From positions 1 to 35,562 of the forward strand of contig JAIKZS010000005.1 in NCBI GenBank assembly GCA_024682035.1: a stretch of 35,562 nucleotides of DNA. The letters run 5' to 3'. The notes under the pieces are model-generated. The model was not told where the DNA came from and did no database searches. It saw nothing but the letters and a program-made list of their open reading frames with translations. The DNA is from Bacteroidaceae bacterium (lineage in GTDB: Bacteria; Bacteroidota; Bacteroidia; Bacteroidales; Bacteroidaceae). Position numbers and translations under genes: made by a program. This document shows, piece after piece, positions 25,397-33,088 of the stretch (position 1 is its first letter; the number at the start of each line of letters is the position of its first letter).

Positions 25397-26041
25397 ATGA
25401 AAAAGATTATAATTATTGATGGAGGCCCAAGAAAGACTTTCAATACGGCCTCGATGTTACAGAAATTTGCTGAAGGAGTAACCTCGGTAAGTAATGAAAT
25501 AGAGTTGAAAACTGTGCGACTGTATGGGCTTGATTATAAAGGTTGTATGTCGTGCATGGCTTGCAAGATAAAAGGTAAGGCAACGAACATTTGTAAGTTT
25601 AAAGATGCTTTGACGCCTATATTAGAGGAAATTGCTGAAGCTGACGGTATGGTACTGGGTTCTCCCATTTATTTTGGTGAAGTGACGGGGCAGATGCGTG
25701 CTTTTTTGGAGCGATTGGTTTTTCCTTGGCTCTCTTATAACGACTATAGTTTGACGGCTGTGAAACAGATGCCGGTAGTACTGATAGAGACCATGAACGG
25801 TACACCAGAAAAGAATAATAGTCAGGGATACGGGGCTATGGAGCACTGCATTACTGCTGCCTTAGGTCGGCCAGAACACCTAGTGGCTTACAATACTTAT
25901 CAAGTGAAAAACTACAATAATTTTGAGTTGGCTGGTTTCTCAGAAGAGGCGAAGCGACAATATCGTGACGAGCACTGGGAAAAAGACTTGCAGATGGCTT
26001 TTGACGCGGGTAAGCGAATGGCCAGCAAGATAATAGAGTGA
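25397..26041 (+). CDS. Flavodoxin-fold NAD(P)H-dependent oxidoreductase
   Basis: The protein has 214 residues from the ATG at 25397; the longer frame starts with TTG at 25391. An FMN-binding flavodoxin-like fold is indicated by IIIIDGGPRKTFNTASML (phosphate loop) and GMVLGSPIYFGEVTGQMRAFLERL. Between them is a cysteine cluster, GCMSCMACKIKG followed by NICKFKD, like that of iron-sulfur flavoproteins and NADPH-dependent FMN reductases in anaerobes. This could hold an Fe-S centre (inferred from the Cys spacing, not shown). The gene is a single transcription unit with its own promoter and a strong hairpin directly after the stop. Confidence 0.87.
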   Translation: MKKIIIIDGGPRKTFNTASMLQKFAEGVTSVSNEIELKTVRLYGLDYKGCMSCMACKIKGKATNICKFKDALTPILEEIAEADGMVLGSPIYFGEVTGQMRAFLERLVFPWLSYNDYSLTAVKQMPVVLIETMNGTPEKNNSQGYGAMEHCITAALGRPEHLVAYNTYQVKNYNNFELAGFSEEAKRQYRDEHWEKDLQMAFDAGKRMASKIIE

Positions 26042-26042
26042 G

Positions 26043-26091
26043 TATATACAATTCAGGCGCTGCTCAAAAAGCAACGCCTGAATTGTATATA
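26043..26091. terminator. Long palindromic hairpin between convergent genes
   Basis: A perfect 17-bp stem (26043-26059 with 26075-26091) continues past one C-A mismatch into TGCT/AGCA, with a CAAAA loop. It starts 2 nt after the flavodoxin stop and lies 17 nt before the pheS stop. There is no long T-tract on either side. It probably terminates or protects both transcripts. Confidence 0.75.
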
Positions 26092-26108
26092 TAGTGTTGT
26101 GATTGTCT

Positions 26109-27146
26109 TTAAAAGGCTGCCTCAAACTCTTTGAGGAATCGCACATCGTTTTCACTGAACAGACGCAGGTCGCTCACTTGATACTTCAGGTTAGCAATGC
26201 GCTCTACACCCATACCGAAAGCATAACCGCTATAAACCTTGCTGTCGATGCCACAAGATTCTAGTACGTTTGGATCGACCATGCCACAACCTAAAATTTC
26301 TACCCAGCCAGTGTGTTTGCAGAAACCACAACCCTTGCCACCGCAGATGTTACAGCTAATGTCCATTTCTGCACTTGGTTCTGTGAAAGGGAAATATGAG
26401 GGGCGCAAACGAATCTTGGTGTCGTTACCAAATAATTCGCGAGCAAACGTGAGCAACACCTGTTTCAAGTCGGTAAACGATACATTCTTGTCGATGTAAA
26501 GACCTTCAATCTGATGGAAAAAGCAGTGAGCACGAGCACTGATGGCTTCGTTACGATAAACGCGGCCTGGACAGATTACACGGATAGGGGGCTGAGTTTG
26601 TTCCATAACGCGTGCTTGCACTGAACTTGTATGCGAACGCAAGATAATGTTTTTGATGACATTCTCGTTCTGCTCTACAAAGAAGGTATCTTGCATGTCA
26701 CGAGCTGGATGATCAGCTGCAAAGTTCAGTTTGGTATATACGTGGAGATCGTCTTCTACTTCAGGACCTTCGGCAAGTTTGAAGCCCATGTGACCGAAAA
26801 TGTCGATTATCTCATTCTTTACAATGGTCAGTGGATGGCGAGTGCCTAAAGCTGCAGGATAGGCCGTGCGGGTGAGGTCGATGCTCTCGTCTACATTGTC
26901 GCAACTGTCGAATTGGTCTTTTAAAGTTGTGATTCTTTCCTGCACCAGTGTCTTCAGCTCATTAAGCTTCATGCCAACCTCGCGCTTCTGATCGGCAGCC
27001 ACCTCACGAAAGTCATTCATCAAATTACTAATGACGCCTTTCTTACTCAAATACTTGATGCGCAGAGCTTCCAGCTCGTCCATATTGGCGGCTTGCATGT
27101 CTTGCACACTCTGCAACGTCTCGTTAATTTTGTCAATTATACTCAT
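26109..27146 (-). CDS. pheS: Phenylalanyl-tRNA synthetase alpha subunit
   Basis: The protein has 345 residues. With PheT it charges tRNA-Phe. The N-terminal coiled-coil (about 1-90) precedes the class II catalytic core. RHPLTIVKNEIIDIFGHMGF, ADHPARDMQDTFF, RVMEQTQPPIRVICPGRVYR and the motif-3 region GVERIANLKYQVSDLRLF are conserved. FTEPSAEMDI is followed by a cysteine-rich segment (CNICGGKGCGFC), seen in many bacterial PheS. pheT is not nearby, which is common in Bacteroidota. The promoter at 27178-27209 is interlocked with that of the divergent ruvC operon. Confidence 0.97.
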   Translation of the reverse strand: MSIIDKINETLQSVQDMQAANMDELEALRIKYLSKKGVISNLMNDFREVAADQKREVGMKLNELKTLVQERITTLKDQFDSCDNVDESIDLTRTAYPAALGTRHPLTIVKNEIIDIFGHMGFKLAEGPEVEDDLHVYTKLNFAADHPARDMQDTFFVEQNENVIKNIILRSHTSSVQARVMEQTQPPIRVICPGRVYRNEAISARAHCFFHQIEGLYIDKNVSFTDLKQVLLTFARELFGNDTKIRLRPSYFPFTEPSAEMDISCNICGGKGCGFCKHTGWVEILGCGMVDPNVLESCGIDSKVYSGYAFGMGVERIANLKYQVSDLRLFSENDVRFLKEFEAAF

Positions 27147-27173
27147 TTTTATTTCTTTAATCTTCGATTAACG

Positions 27174-27205
27174 GTTGCAAAGATATATATAATTCATTAT
27201 TTTTG
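27174..27205 (+). promoter_or_regulatory. Promoter of the DUF4286-ruvC operon
   Basis: GTTG (27174-27177), a 20-nt spacer and TATTTTTG (27198-27205). The -7 box is perfect and the -33 box matches three of four bases. It occupies almost the same 32 bp as the pheS promoter on the other strand. The predicted start near 27212 is about 14 nt before the ATG at 27226. Confidence 0.7.
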
Positions 27206-27209
27206 CAAA
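27178..27209 (-). promoter_or_regulatory. pheS promoter
   Basis: On the minus strand TTTG (27206-27209), a 20-nt spacer and TATCTTTG (27178-27185) match the consensus exactly. The predicted start near 27171 is about 25 nt before the pheS ATG at 27146. Confidence 0.8.
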
Positions 27210-27225
27210 ATAAAAATGGCAGATT

Positions 27226-27546
27226 ATGATTGTTTATAACACAACATATCACGTTGAAGAGGCTGACGAACAGCTTTTCTTGAATTGGATTCATGAATAT
27301 TTTATTCCTGAAGTGCTGAAAGAAGGCACTATGCGTAATCCGCGTGTATTGCGTGTATTGGGGCATCATCATGATGATTGCGAAGACGGGCATTGTACCT
27401 CGTACGCAGTGCAAATGGAGGTAGACGATACAGCAGCCTTGCATCGCTGGTATCATGCTCAGGGGGTGACTCTGAACCGAGAACTGCTGCTGGTGTTCCG
27501 CCAGCGTGTATTAGGCTTTCCGACCATGATGGAGGTGGTGGAATAA
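27226..27546 (+). CDS. DUF4286 family protein
   Basis: This 106-residue cytoplasmic protein has no signal or membrane segment. [38 protein letters not shown] and [20 protein letters not shown] fit DUF4286, a small ferredoxin-like-fold family restricted mainly to Bacteroidota. Clusters of His and acidic residues ([12 protein letters not shown], about 46-57) could bind a metal, but no function is known. Its stop codon overlaps the ruvC start by one base (TAATG), so the two are translationally coupled, which hints at a link with recombination only by position. Confidence 0.85.
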   Translation: MIVYNTTYHVEEADEQLFLNWIHEYFIPEVLKEGTMRNPRVLRVLGHHHDDCEDGHCTSYAVQMEVDDTAALHRWYHAQGVTLNRELLLVFRQRVLGFPTMMEVVE

Positions 27547-28112
27547 TGACACCTATAAAGGAGAAGATTATTTTGGGCATTGACCCAGGCACTACCGTGA
27601 TGGGTTATGGAGTGCTGAGGGTGACGCAAGGCAAACCTTCGCTGATTGCGATGGGGGTAATTGACTTGCACAAATATGCCAACCATTATTTGAAGCTGGC
27701 CAAAATTCACGAGCGAGTACTGAGTATTATTGAGAGCTACTTGCCTGATGAATTGGCAATTGAGGCGCCTTTCTTTGGAAAAAATGTGCAGAGTATGCTG
27801 AAGCTGGGCCGAGCACAAGGGGTTGCCATGGCAGTGGCTTTGAGTCGTGACATTCCTATTACTGAATATGCGCCTCTGAAGATAAAGATGGCGATAACTG
27901 GCAATGGCAATGCTTCAAAAGAGCAAGTGGCTGGTATGTTGCAACGTTTGCTGCATATTGCAGAGGATGATATGCCTAAATTTCTGGATGCTACAGATGC
28001 GTTAGGAGCTGCTTATTGTCATTATATGCAGATGGGCAAACCGAAAGTGGAGAAGGAGTATAAGAGTTGGAAGGATTTTGTTACTAAAAACCCCGATAAA
28101 GTGAAAAGCTAA
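27546..28112 (+). CDS. ruvC: Crossover junction endodeoxyribonuclease RuvC
   Basis: This 188-residue Holliday junction resolvase works with RuvAB. The four acidic catalytic residues are in place: D13 (GIDPGTT), E73 ([10 protein letters not shown]), D148 and D151 ([12 protein letters not shown]). The start is the ATG at 27546 ([15 protein letters not shown]). The frame is open upstream to 27378, but that part lies within the DUF4286 gene and is not RuvC-like. The pullulanase gene begins on the base after the stop. Confidence 0.97.
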   Translation: MTPIKEKIILGIDPGTTVMGYGVLRVTQGKPSLIAMGVIDLHKYANHYLKLAKIHERVLSIIESYLPDELAIEAPFFGKNVQSMLKLGRAQGVAMAVALSRDIPITEYAPLKIKMAITGNGNASKEQVAGMLQRLLHIAEDDMPKFLDATDALGAAYCHYMQMGKPKVEKEYKSWKDFVTKNPDKVKS

Positions 28113-30116
28113 ATGAAGAGACTTTTGTTTTACTTGATTATGATGGTGTGCATGATGGCTGGATGTAAAAACGAAGCAAGGGTGATATATGAAACTTTTG
28201 AGAGTTATCCGGTGAGAAAGGGTAGCTTAAGTGAGATGGAATATACCTCTAATGTCTCGAATTTTCATTTATGGAGCCCGAATGCCGATGAAGTGAGGTT
28301 ACTGATATACAACCAGGCCGAGGGAGGACATGCTGCAGAAACTCATCATATGGAGCTGGGTGATGATGGAACTTGGCATGTGAAGGTGGCAAAGGACCTA
28401 AAGGGTAAATTCTATACTTTCAATGTAAAGATGAATGATGAATGGCTTGGTGACACTCCTGGTTTGTTTGCCAAAGCAGTGGGCATAAACGGCATACGTG
28501 CTGCTGTAATTGACATGAATGAGACGTCGCCCGAAGGCTGGGAGAACGATCACAGACCTGCCCTGAGAAGCTTGGCTGATGTGGTGGTGTATGAAATGCA
28601 TCATCGCGATTTTTCTATTGATGCCAGTTCTGGCATTGAACATAAAGGACAGTTCCTGGCTTTGACAGAGCATGGCACGCATAGTCCGGAGGGGTTAACT
28701 ACCGGCATAGATCACTTGATAGAACTAGGGGTGACACATGTTCATTTATTACCTTCTTATGATTATGCGTCGATAGATGAGCATACTTTTAAAGATAGTC
28801 ATTATAACTGGGGTTACGACCCACAGAATTACAATGTGCCTGATGGCTCCTATTCTACCAATCCTCATCAGCCAGAAACACGTATTAAGGAGTTTAAGCA
28901 GATGGTGCAGGCTTTACACCAGGCTGGTATTCGTGTGGTGCTGGATGTAGTGTATAATCATACTTATAATGCTGCTACTAGTGCTTTTGAGAAGACTGTG
29001 CCAGGCTATTTCTACCGCATAAAACCCGATGGTACTTATGCTAATGGCTCTGGGTGTGGCAATGAAACGGCAAGCAATAGACCCATGATGCGCAAGTTCA
29101 TGGTAGAGAGTGTGCTGTATTGGATGCGTGAATACCACATTGATGGATTTAGGTTTGATTTGATGGGGGTGCATGACATGGCTACCATGAACGAGATAAA
29201 ACAAGAGGCCCAAAAACTTGATCCACAGGTATTGATATATGGTGAGGGATGGGCTGCAGAGTCACCTCTTTATGCGTCTGATTCATTGGCCATGAAGGCC
29301 AATGTAGCTAAGATGCCTGGTATTGCTGTTTTCAGCGATGAGATGCGTGATGGCTTGCGTGGACCATGGAACGATGATAAGAAAGGAGCTTTTCTGGCGG
29401 GGGAGCCTGGACATGAGGAAAGTATTAAGTTTGGAATTGTGGGGGGCATTAGTCATCCGCAAGTGCAAATGAGTGAGGTAAACTATAGTGACAAGGCGTG
29501 GGCACTAGAGCCTATACAAATGATGAGCTATGTGAGTTGTCATGATGATATGTGCTTGGTGGACAGGTTGCGCACTTCGGTGCCTGATTTGAAGGGCAAC
29601 GACTTGGAGAAGCTGGACATGCTGGCACAGACGGCCGTGCTAACATCGCAGGGTATTCCTTTTATTTTTGCTGGCGAGGAGGTGATGCGCGACAAAAAGT
29701 TTGTACACAATAGTTACCAGAGTCCTGATAGTGTGAATGCTATTAACTGGCATAATAAAGCACATTATCAGTGGGTATTTAATTATTATAAGGGCTTGAT
29801 TGCTATGCGCAAGCATCACCCGGCTTTTCGACTGGGTAATGCAGAGCAAGTTCGGCAACATTTAGAATTCTTGCCTGTAGAGGGTAGTGGCTTGGTGGCA
29901 TTCTGTTTGAAGAACAATGCTGGTAATGATATTTGGAAAAATATTTTAGTGGTACTGAATGCTCGTCGAGAGGTGGCTAAGGTAACGGTGCCAGAAGGAA
30001 GGTATGTTGCGGTAGTGCTTAACGGAATGGTGAATGAAATGGGGCTTGGCTTTTTGTATGGGCCTGTGCTTTCTGTGGCACCGGAAACGGCTCTTGTAGT
30101 GTATAATGAAGATTGA
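28113..30116 (+). CDS. pulA: Type I pullulanase, GH13 lipoprotein
   Basis: This 667-residue debranching enzyme hydrolyses alpha-1,6 links in pullulan, glycogen or starch fragments. A lipoprotein signal ends in MMAGC with Cys18 as the lipid anchor, so it is membrane-attached outside the cytoplasm. A CBM48 domain (about 40-120; FHLWSPNADEVRLLIYN) precedes the GH13 barrel. The type I signature YNWGYDP is at 231-237. Region I is DVVYNH (278-283), the nucleophile is D349 in GFRFDLMG, the acid/base is E378 in YGEGW, and region IV is SCHDD (H477, D478). It abuts ruvC and shares its operon; no sus-type genes lie nearby. Confidence 0.94.
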   Translation: MKRLLFYLIMMVCMMAGCKNEARVIYETFESYPVRKGSLSEMEYTSNVSNFHLWSPNADEVRLLIYNQAEGGHAAETHHMELGDDGTWHVKVAKDLKGKFYTFNVKMNDEWLGDTPGLFAKAVGINGIRAAVIDMNETSPEGWENDHRPALRSLADVVVYEMHHRDFSIDASSGIEHKGQFLALTEHGTHSPEGLTTGIDHLIELGVTHVHLLPSYDYASIDEHTFKDSHYNWGYDPQNYNVPDGSYSTNPHQPETRIKEFKQMVQALHQAGIRVVLDVVYNHTYNAATSAFEKTVPGYFYRIKPDGTYANGSGCGNETASNRPMMRKFMVESVLYWMREYHIDGFRFDLMGVHDMATMNEIKQEAQKLDPQVLIYGEGWAAESPLYASDSLAMKANVAKMPGIAVFSDEMRDGLRGPWNDDKKGAFLAGEPGHEESIKFGIVGGISHPQVQMSEVNYSDKAWALEPIQMMSYVSCHDDMCLVDRLRTSVPDLKGNDLEKLDMLAQTAVLTSQGIPFIFAGEEVMRDKKFVHNSYQSPDSVNAINWHNKAHYQWVFNYYKGLIAMRKHHPAFRLGNAEQVRQHLEFLPVEGSGLVAFCLKNNAGNDIWKNILVVLNARREVAKVTVPEGRYVAVVLNGMVNEMGLGFLYGPVLSVAPETALVVYNED

Positions 30117-30119
30117 AGA

Positions 30120-31595
30120 ATGATGAACGAAAATTTTATATTGAATAATGATATTAAAAATCAATATTCTATAAGGCTAACAGATGCTTGGCCTCGTTTG
30201 CCCGATGCTCGTATGGCGGAGCCAGTAAGCGTGGAGATACTAAAGGGTGAGCATGTGGCTATAGTGGGAGAGAATGGTGCAGGCAAGAGCAGATTGGTGG
30301 ATATGCTGATGGGTAAATATCCGTTGCACAGAGGCTCATTGGATTATGATTTTTCACCATCCAAATGGGAAGAGGCCTATATGAATATTAAGCACATTAG
30401 TTTTCGTGATACTTTTGGCAGCGCTGATACCAATTATTATTACCAGCAGCGATGGAACTCTACCGACTTAGATGAGGTGGCGCTGGTGAAGGATTTACTG
30501 GGCAGCTACGAGATGGATAAGTTTCAACAGCAATTGTTCGATATGTTTCATATAGAGGAAATGTTGGACAAACCAATTATCTTGCTTAGTAGTGGTGAAA
30601 TGCGCAAGTTCCAACTCACGAAGATGTTGCTTTCGCAACCTCGTATTCTTATACTAGATAATCCCTATATTGGTCTGGATGCAGCTACACGTGATTTGTT
30701 GACCGATTTGCTACAACAATTGACCGAGAATCAAGGTGTACAAATGATATTAGTGATGAGCATGATGGACAGTGTGCCCGACTTTATTACACATGTGGTA
30801 AAGGTGAAAGACATGAAAGTGGCTGGCAAAATGACTTTGAACGACTATCGGGATTGGTTTAATACGATAGTTAACCGGACAGTTGATAATAATGTACCGA
30901 GCCTCGATGGAGTACATGATGTGGATTCGCCTGAGATTGTACGATTGAACAAGGTGAGTATTCGCTACGGAAACCGGACCATTTTGAAAGACTTGGATTG
31001 GGTGGTGCGAAAAGGAGAAAAATGGGCATTGAGCGGCGAAAATGGGTGCGGGAAATCGACTTTACTTAGTATAATTTGTGCCGATAATCCACAGAGCTAT
31101 GCCTGCGATGTAAGTTTGTTTGGCAGAAAACGTGGAACAGGCGAGAGTATTTGGGATATCAAGAAGCACATAGGCTATGTGAGTCCTGAAATGCACCGTG
31201 CCTACTTGAAGAATTTGCCAGCCATTGACATTGTGGCAAGTGGCCTTCACGACTCTATAGGATTGTATGTAAAACCCAAGCCTGAACAGCGTGAGGCTTG
31301 CTTACAGTGTATGGAGAAGTTTGGAATAGGTTCGTTGGCCGATCGACTGTTCTTGCGTATGAGTGATGGAGAACAACGCTTGGTCTTGTTGGCAAGGGCT
31401 TTTGTAAAGAATCCTGAATTGCTGATTCTTGACGAGCCTTTACATGGGTTGGATACTTTTAATCGTAGGAAAGTGAAGAGCATTATTAATGATTTCTGTT
31501 CACAGAAAGAAAAGACGCTGATAATGGTGAGTCATTTTGAAAATGAATTGCCTGCGTGCATTGATCATAGGTTGCATTTAAAGAAAATATTATAA
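30120..31595 (+). CDS. Double ABC-ATPase, ModF/PhrA-like
   Basis: This 491-residue soluble protein has two ABC nucleotide-binding domains in one chain, matching the length and layout of the ModF/PhrA group (COG1119). The first domain has Walker A GENGAGKS (50-57) and signature LSSGE, but its Walker B ends D180-N181 instead of DE. No histidine switch is visible (VMSMMDS). The second has GENGCGKS (306-313), signature MSDGEQR, LILDEP (D438, E439) and H472 in VSHFENE. Only the second site looks catalytically complete. There are no membrane segments and no permease gene nearby. The physiological role is unclear. ATG at 30120 or 30123. Confidence 0.87.
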   Translation: MMNENFILNNDIKNQYSIRLTDAWPRLPDARMAEPVSVEILKGEHVAIVGENGAGKSRLVDMLMGKYPLHRGSLDYDFSPSKWEEAYMNIKHISFRDTFGSADTNYYYQQRWNSTDLDEVALVKDLLGSYEMDKFQQQLFDMFHIEEMLDKPIILLSSGEMRKFQLTKMLLSQPRILILDNPYIGLDAATRDLLTDLLQQLTENQGVQMILVMSMMDSVPDFITHVVKVKDMKVAGKMTLNDYRDWFNTIVNRTVDNNVPSLDGVHDVDSPEIVRLNKVSIRYGNRTILKDLDWVVRKGEKWALSGENGCGKSTLLSIICADNPQSYACDVSLFGRKRGTGESIWDIKKHIGYVSPEMHRAYLKNLPAIDIVASGLHDSIGLYVKPKPEQREACLQCMEKFGIGSLADRLFLRMSDGEQRLVLLARAFVKNPELLILDEPLHGLDTFNRRKVKSIINDFCSQKEKTLIMVSHFENELPACIDHRLHLKKIL

Positions 31596-31599
31596 GAGA

Positions 31600-32256
31600 A
31601 TGGATGTTATTATTTCTGCAGATACTGATTTATTAATGTGGCTGAACGGGGCTCACAATGCCTTTTTCGATACATTCATGATGCTCTTTACGGGAAAATG
31701 GATTTGGGTGCCTATGTACTTGGCACTGGCCTATGTGCTATTCAGGAACATGGTGCCCAAACAGGCACTGATGTGCTTGCTGGCTGTTGCTTTGGTGATA
31801 GTAGTTGCCGATCAGCTGAGTTCTTCTGTGATACGACATGCCGTAGGTAGGTTGCGCCCTGCTAATCTGGATAATCCTATAAGTAATATGGTACATATTG
31901 TTGATGGCTATAGGGGCGGCCGGTATGGTTTTCCCAGCAGTCATGCCGCTAATTCCTTTGGTTTAGCTTTCTTCTTGCTGTATCTATTAAGACGCTGCAA
32001 GCTTCCTGCTTTCATCATGGTATGGGCCATTGTGAACTGTTACTCACGAATTTATCTGGGTGTTCATTATCCTGGAGATATTTTATGTGGAGCTTTAGTC
32101 GGTTGGGTGGCAGCTACCTTCGTATGGTTTGTTTACAGGAAAATAACCAAGCAGACCTTTCTGCCAGAAGTGCGAGAGTGGTGGGTGCCCGTAGTCATTG
32201 GCTTGCTCATTGTGATAGGTATATCACTCTATTCTTATTATGCTATAAACTATTAA
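31600..32256 (+). CDS. PAP2-family membrane phosphatase
   Basis: This 218-residue protein has about five or six transmembrane helices. The three-part lipid phosphatase signature is present: R79-x6-R86-P87 (a Lys is usual at the first position), PSSH with H115, and SR (149-150)-x5-H156-x3-D160. Such enzymes remove phosphate from undecaprenyl pyrophosphate, phosphatidylglycerol phosphate or lipid A at the periplasmic face. The sequence does not decide which. It starts 4 nt after the ABC gene and is followed 13 nt later by a second, soluble enzyme with the same active site. Confidence 0.9.
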   Translation: MDVIISADTDLLMWLNGAHNAFFDTFMMLFTGKWIWVPMYLALAYVLFRNMVPKQALMCLLAVALVIVVADQLSSSVIRHAVGRLRPANLDNPISNMVHIVDGYRGGRYGFPSSHAANSFGLAFFLLYLLRRCKLPAFIMVWAIVNCYSRIYLGVHYPGDILCGALVGWVAATFVWFVYRKITKQTFLPEVREWWVPVVIGLLIVIGISLYSYYAINY

Positions 32257-32269
32257 AATATTATATGTT

Positions 32270-33079
32270 ATGAAGAAAGTCTTATTTTTCGCAACATTAT
32301 TGATGGCTACCACACAGGTGATGGCGCAAGATGCAGCATCAAAAGCTCGTGCTGGAGTGTATGACCATAGCACAGCTCCACAGTATTTTTTCCTTGAACA
32401 ATCTGACGTACCCAGTAGTGTATATTTGTTGCCACCTCCTCCAGAACCAGGCAGTGCTAAGTTCTCAGTAGATGAGGGGCGTTTCAATTGGGGCCGTTAC
32501 CAGCGTTTGCGTCCACGTGGCAAGCAAGCTGTTGCAGATGCAGATGTGACACCTAAAGGGGTGGCTACTGCTTTTAGTGAGGCTTTTGGTATTGAAATTA
32601 GTGAGCAGAATACTCCAGAAATTTATAAGCTGATGACCAATATGAACGGCGATGCCGGGGTATTGAGTGGTGGCGAGGCAAAAGTGTACTACCAACGTAT
32701 GCGTCCATTTGTCTATTTCGGCATTGGTACCAGTGTGCCTGAAGATGAGGCTGCTTTGATAAACAATGGATCTTATCCTTCTGGGCATACAGCCATAGGC
32801 TGGGCAACAGCATTAGTGCTGGCCGAGATTAACGTAGATCGCCAGAATGAAATATTGAAGCGTGGTTATGAGATAGGTGAAAGCCGTGTTATTACGGGTT
32901 ATCATTATCAAAGCGATGTGGACAATGGTCGCATTGTGGCATCTGGTGTAGTGGCTCGTTTGCATGCTGATGAAGGTTTCCAGAAACAGCTGGAAAAGGC
33001 GAAGAAAGAATTTGCCAAATTGAAGAAGGAGGGTAAAGTTGCTCCATCTACATTTGTAAGTCCTGCTACAAAGAATTAA
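32270..33079 (+). CDS. Secreted class A acid phosphatase (PhoN/PAP2 superfamily)
   Basis: This 269-residue periplasmic enzyme has a signal peptide (MKKVLFFATLLMATTQVMAQ). The class A nonspecific acid phosphatase signature is complete: K138-x6-R145-P146, GSYPSGHT with H173, and S205-R206-x5-H212-x3-D216. It probably hydrolyses small organic phosphates. The C-terminal 40 residues are lysine/glutamate rich. It lies between a membrane PAP2 phosphatase and nnr in the operon that starts at 27226. Confidence 0.92.
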   Translation: MKKVLFFATLLMATTQVMAQDAASKARAGVYDHSTAPQYFFLEQSDVPSSVYLLPPPPEPGSAKFSVDEGRFNWGRYQRLRPRGKQAVADADVTPKGVATAFSEAFGIEISEQNTPEIYKLMTNMNGDAGVLSGGEAKVYYQRMRPFVYFGIGTSVPEDEAALINNGSYPSGHTAIGWATALVLAEINVDRQNEILKRGYEIGESRVITGYHYQSDVDNGRIVASGVVARLHADEGFQKQLEKAKKEFAKLKKEGKVAPSTFVSPATKN

Positions 33080-33088
33080 TTGTTAACT

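Noticed and set aside
27378-27545. N-terminal extension of ruvC over the DUF4286 gene
   Set aside because: RuvC homologues begin at the position of the ATG at 27546, and the extension is an out-of-frame reading of DUF4286.
31080-31095. DnaA-box-like AATCCACA
   Set aside because: Single imperfect box with no cluster, AT-rich unwinding element or dnaA gene; no sign of an origin although parAB is present.
32505-32525. CCACGTGG core in the class A phosphatase gene
   Set aside because: The flanks do not match parS (about half of the outer bases) and it is far from parAB.
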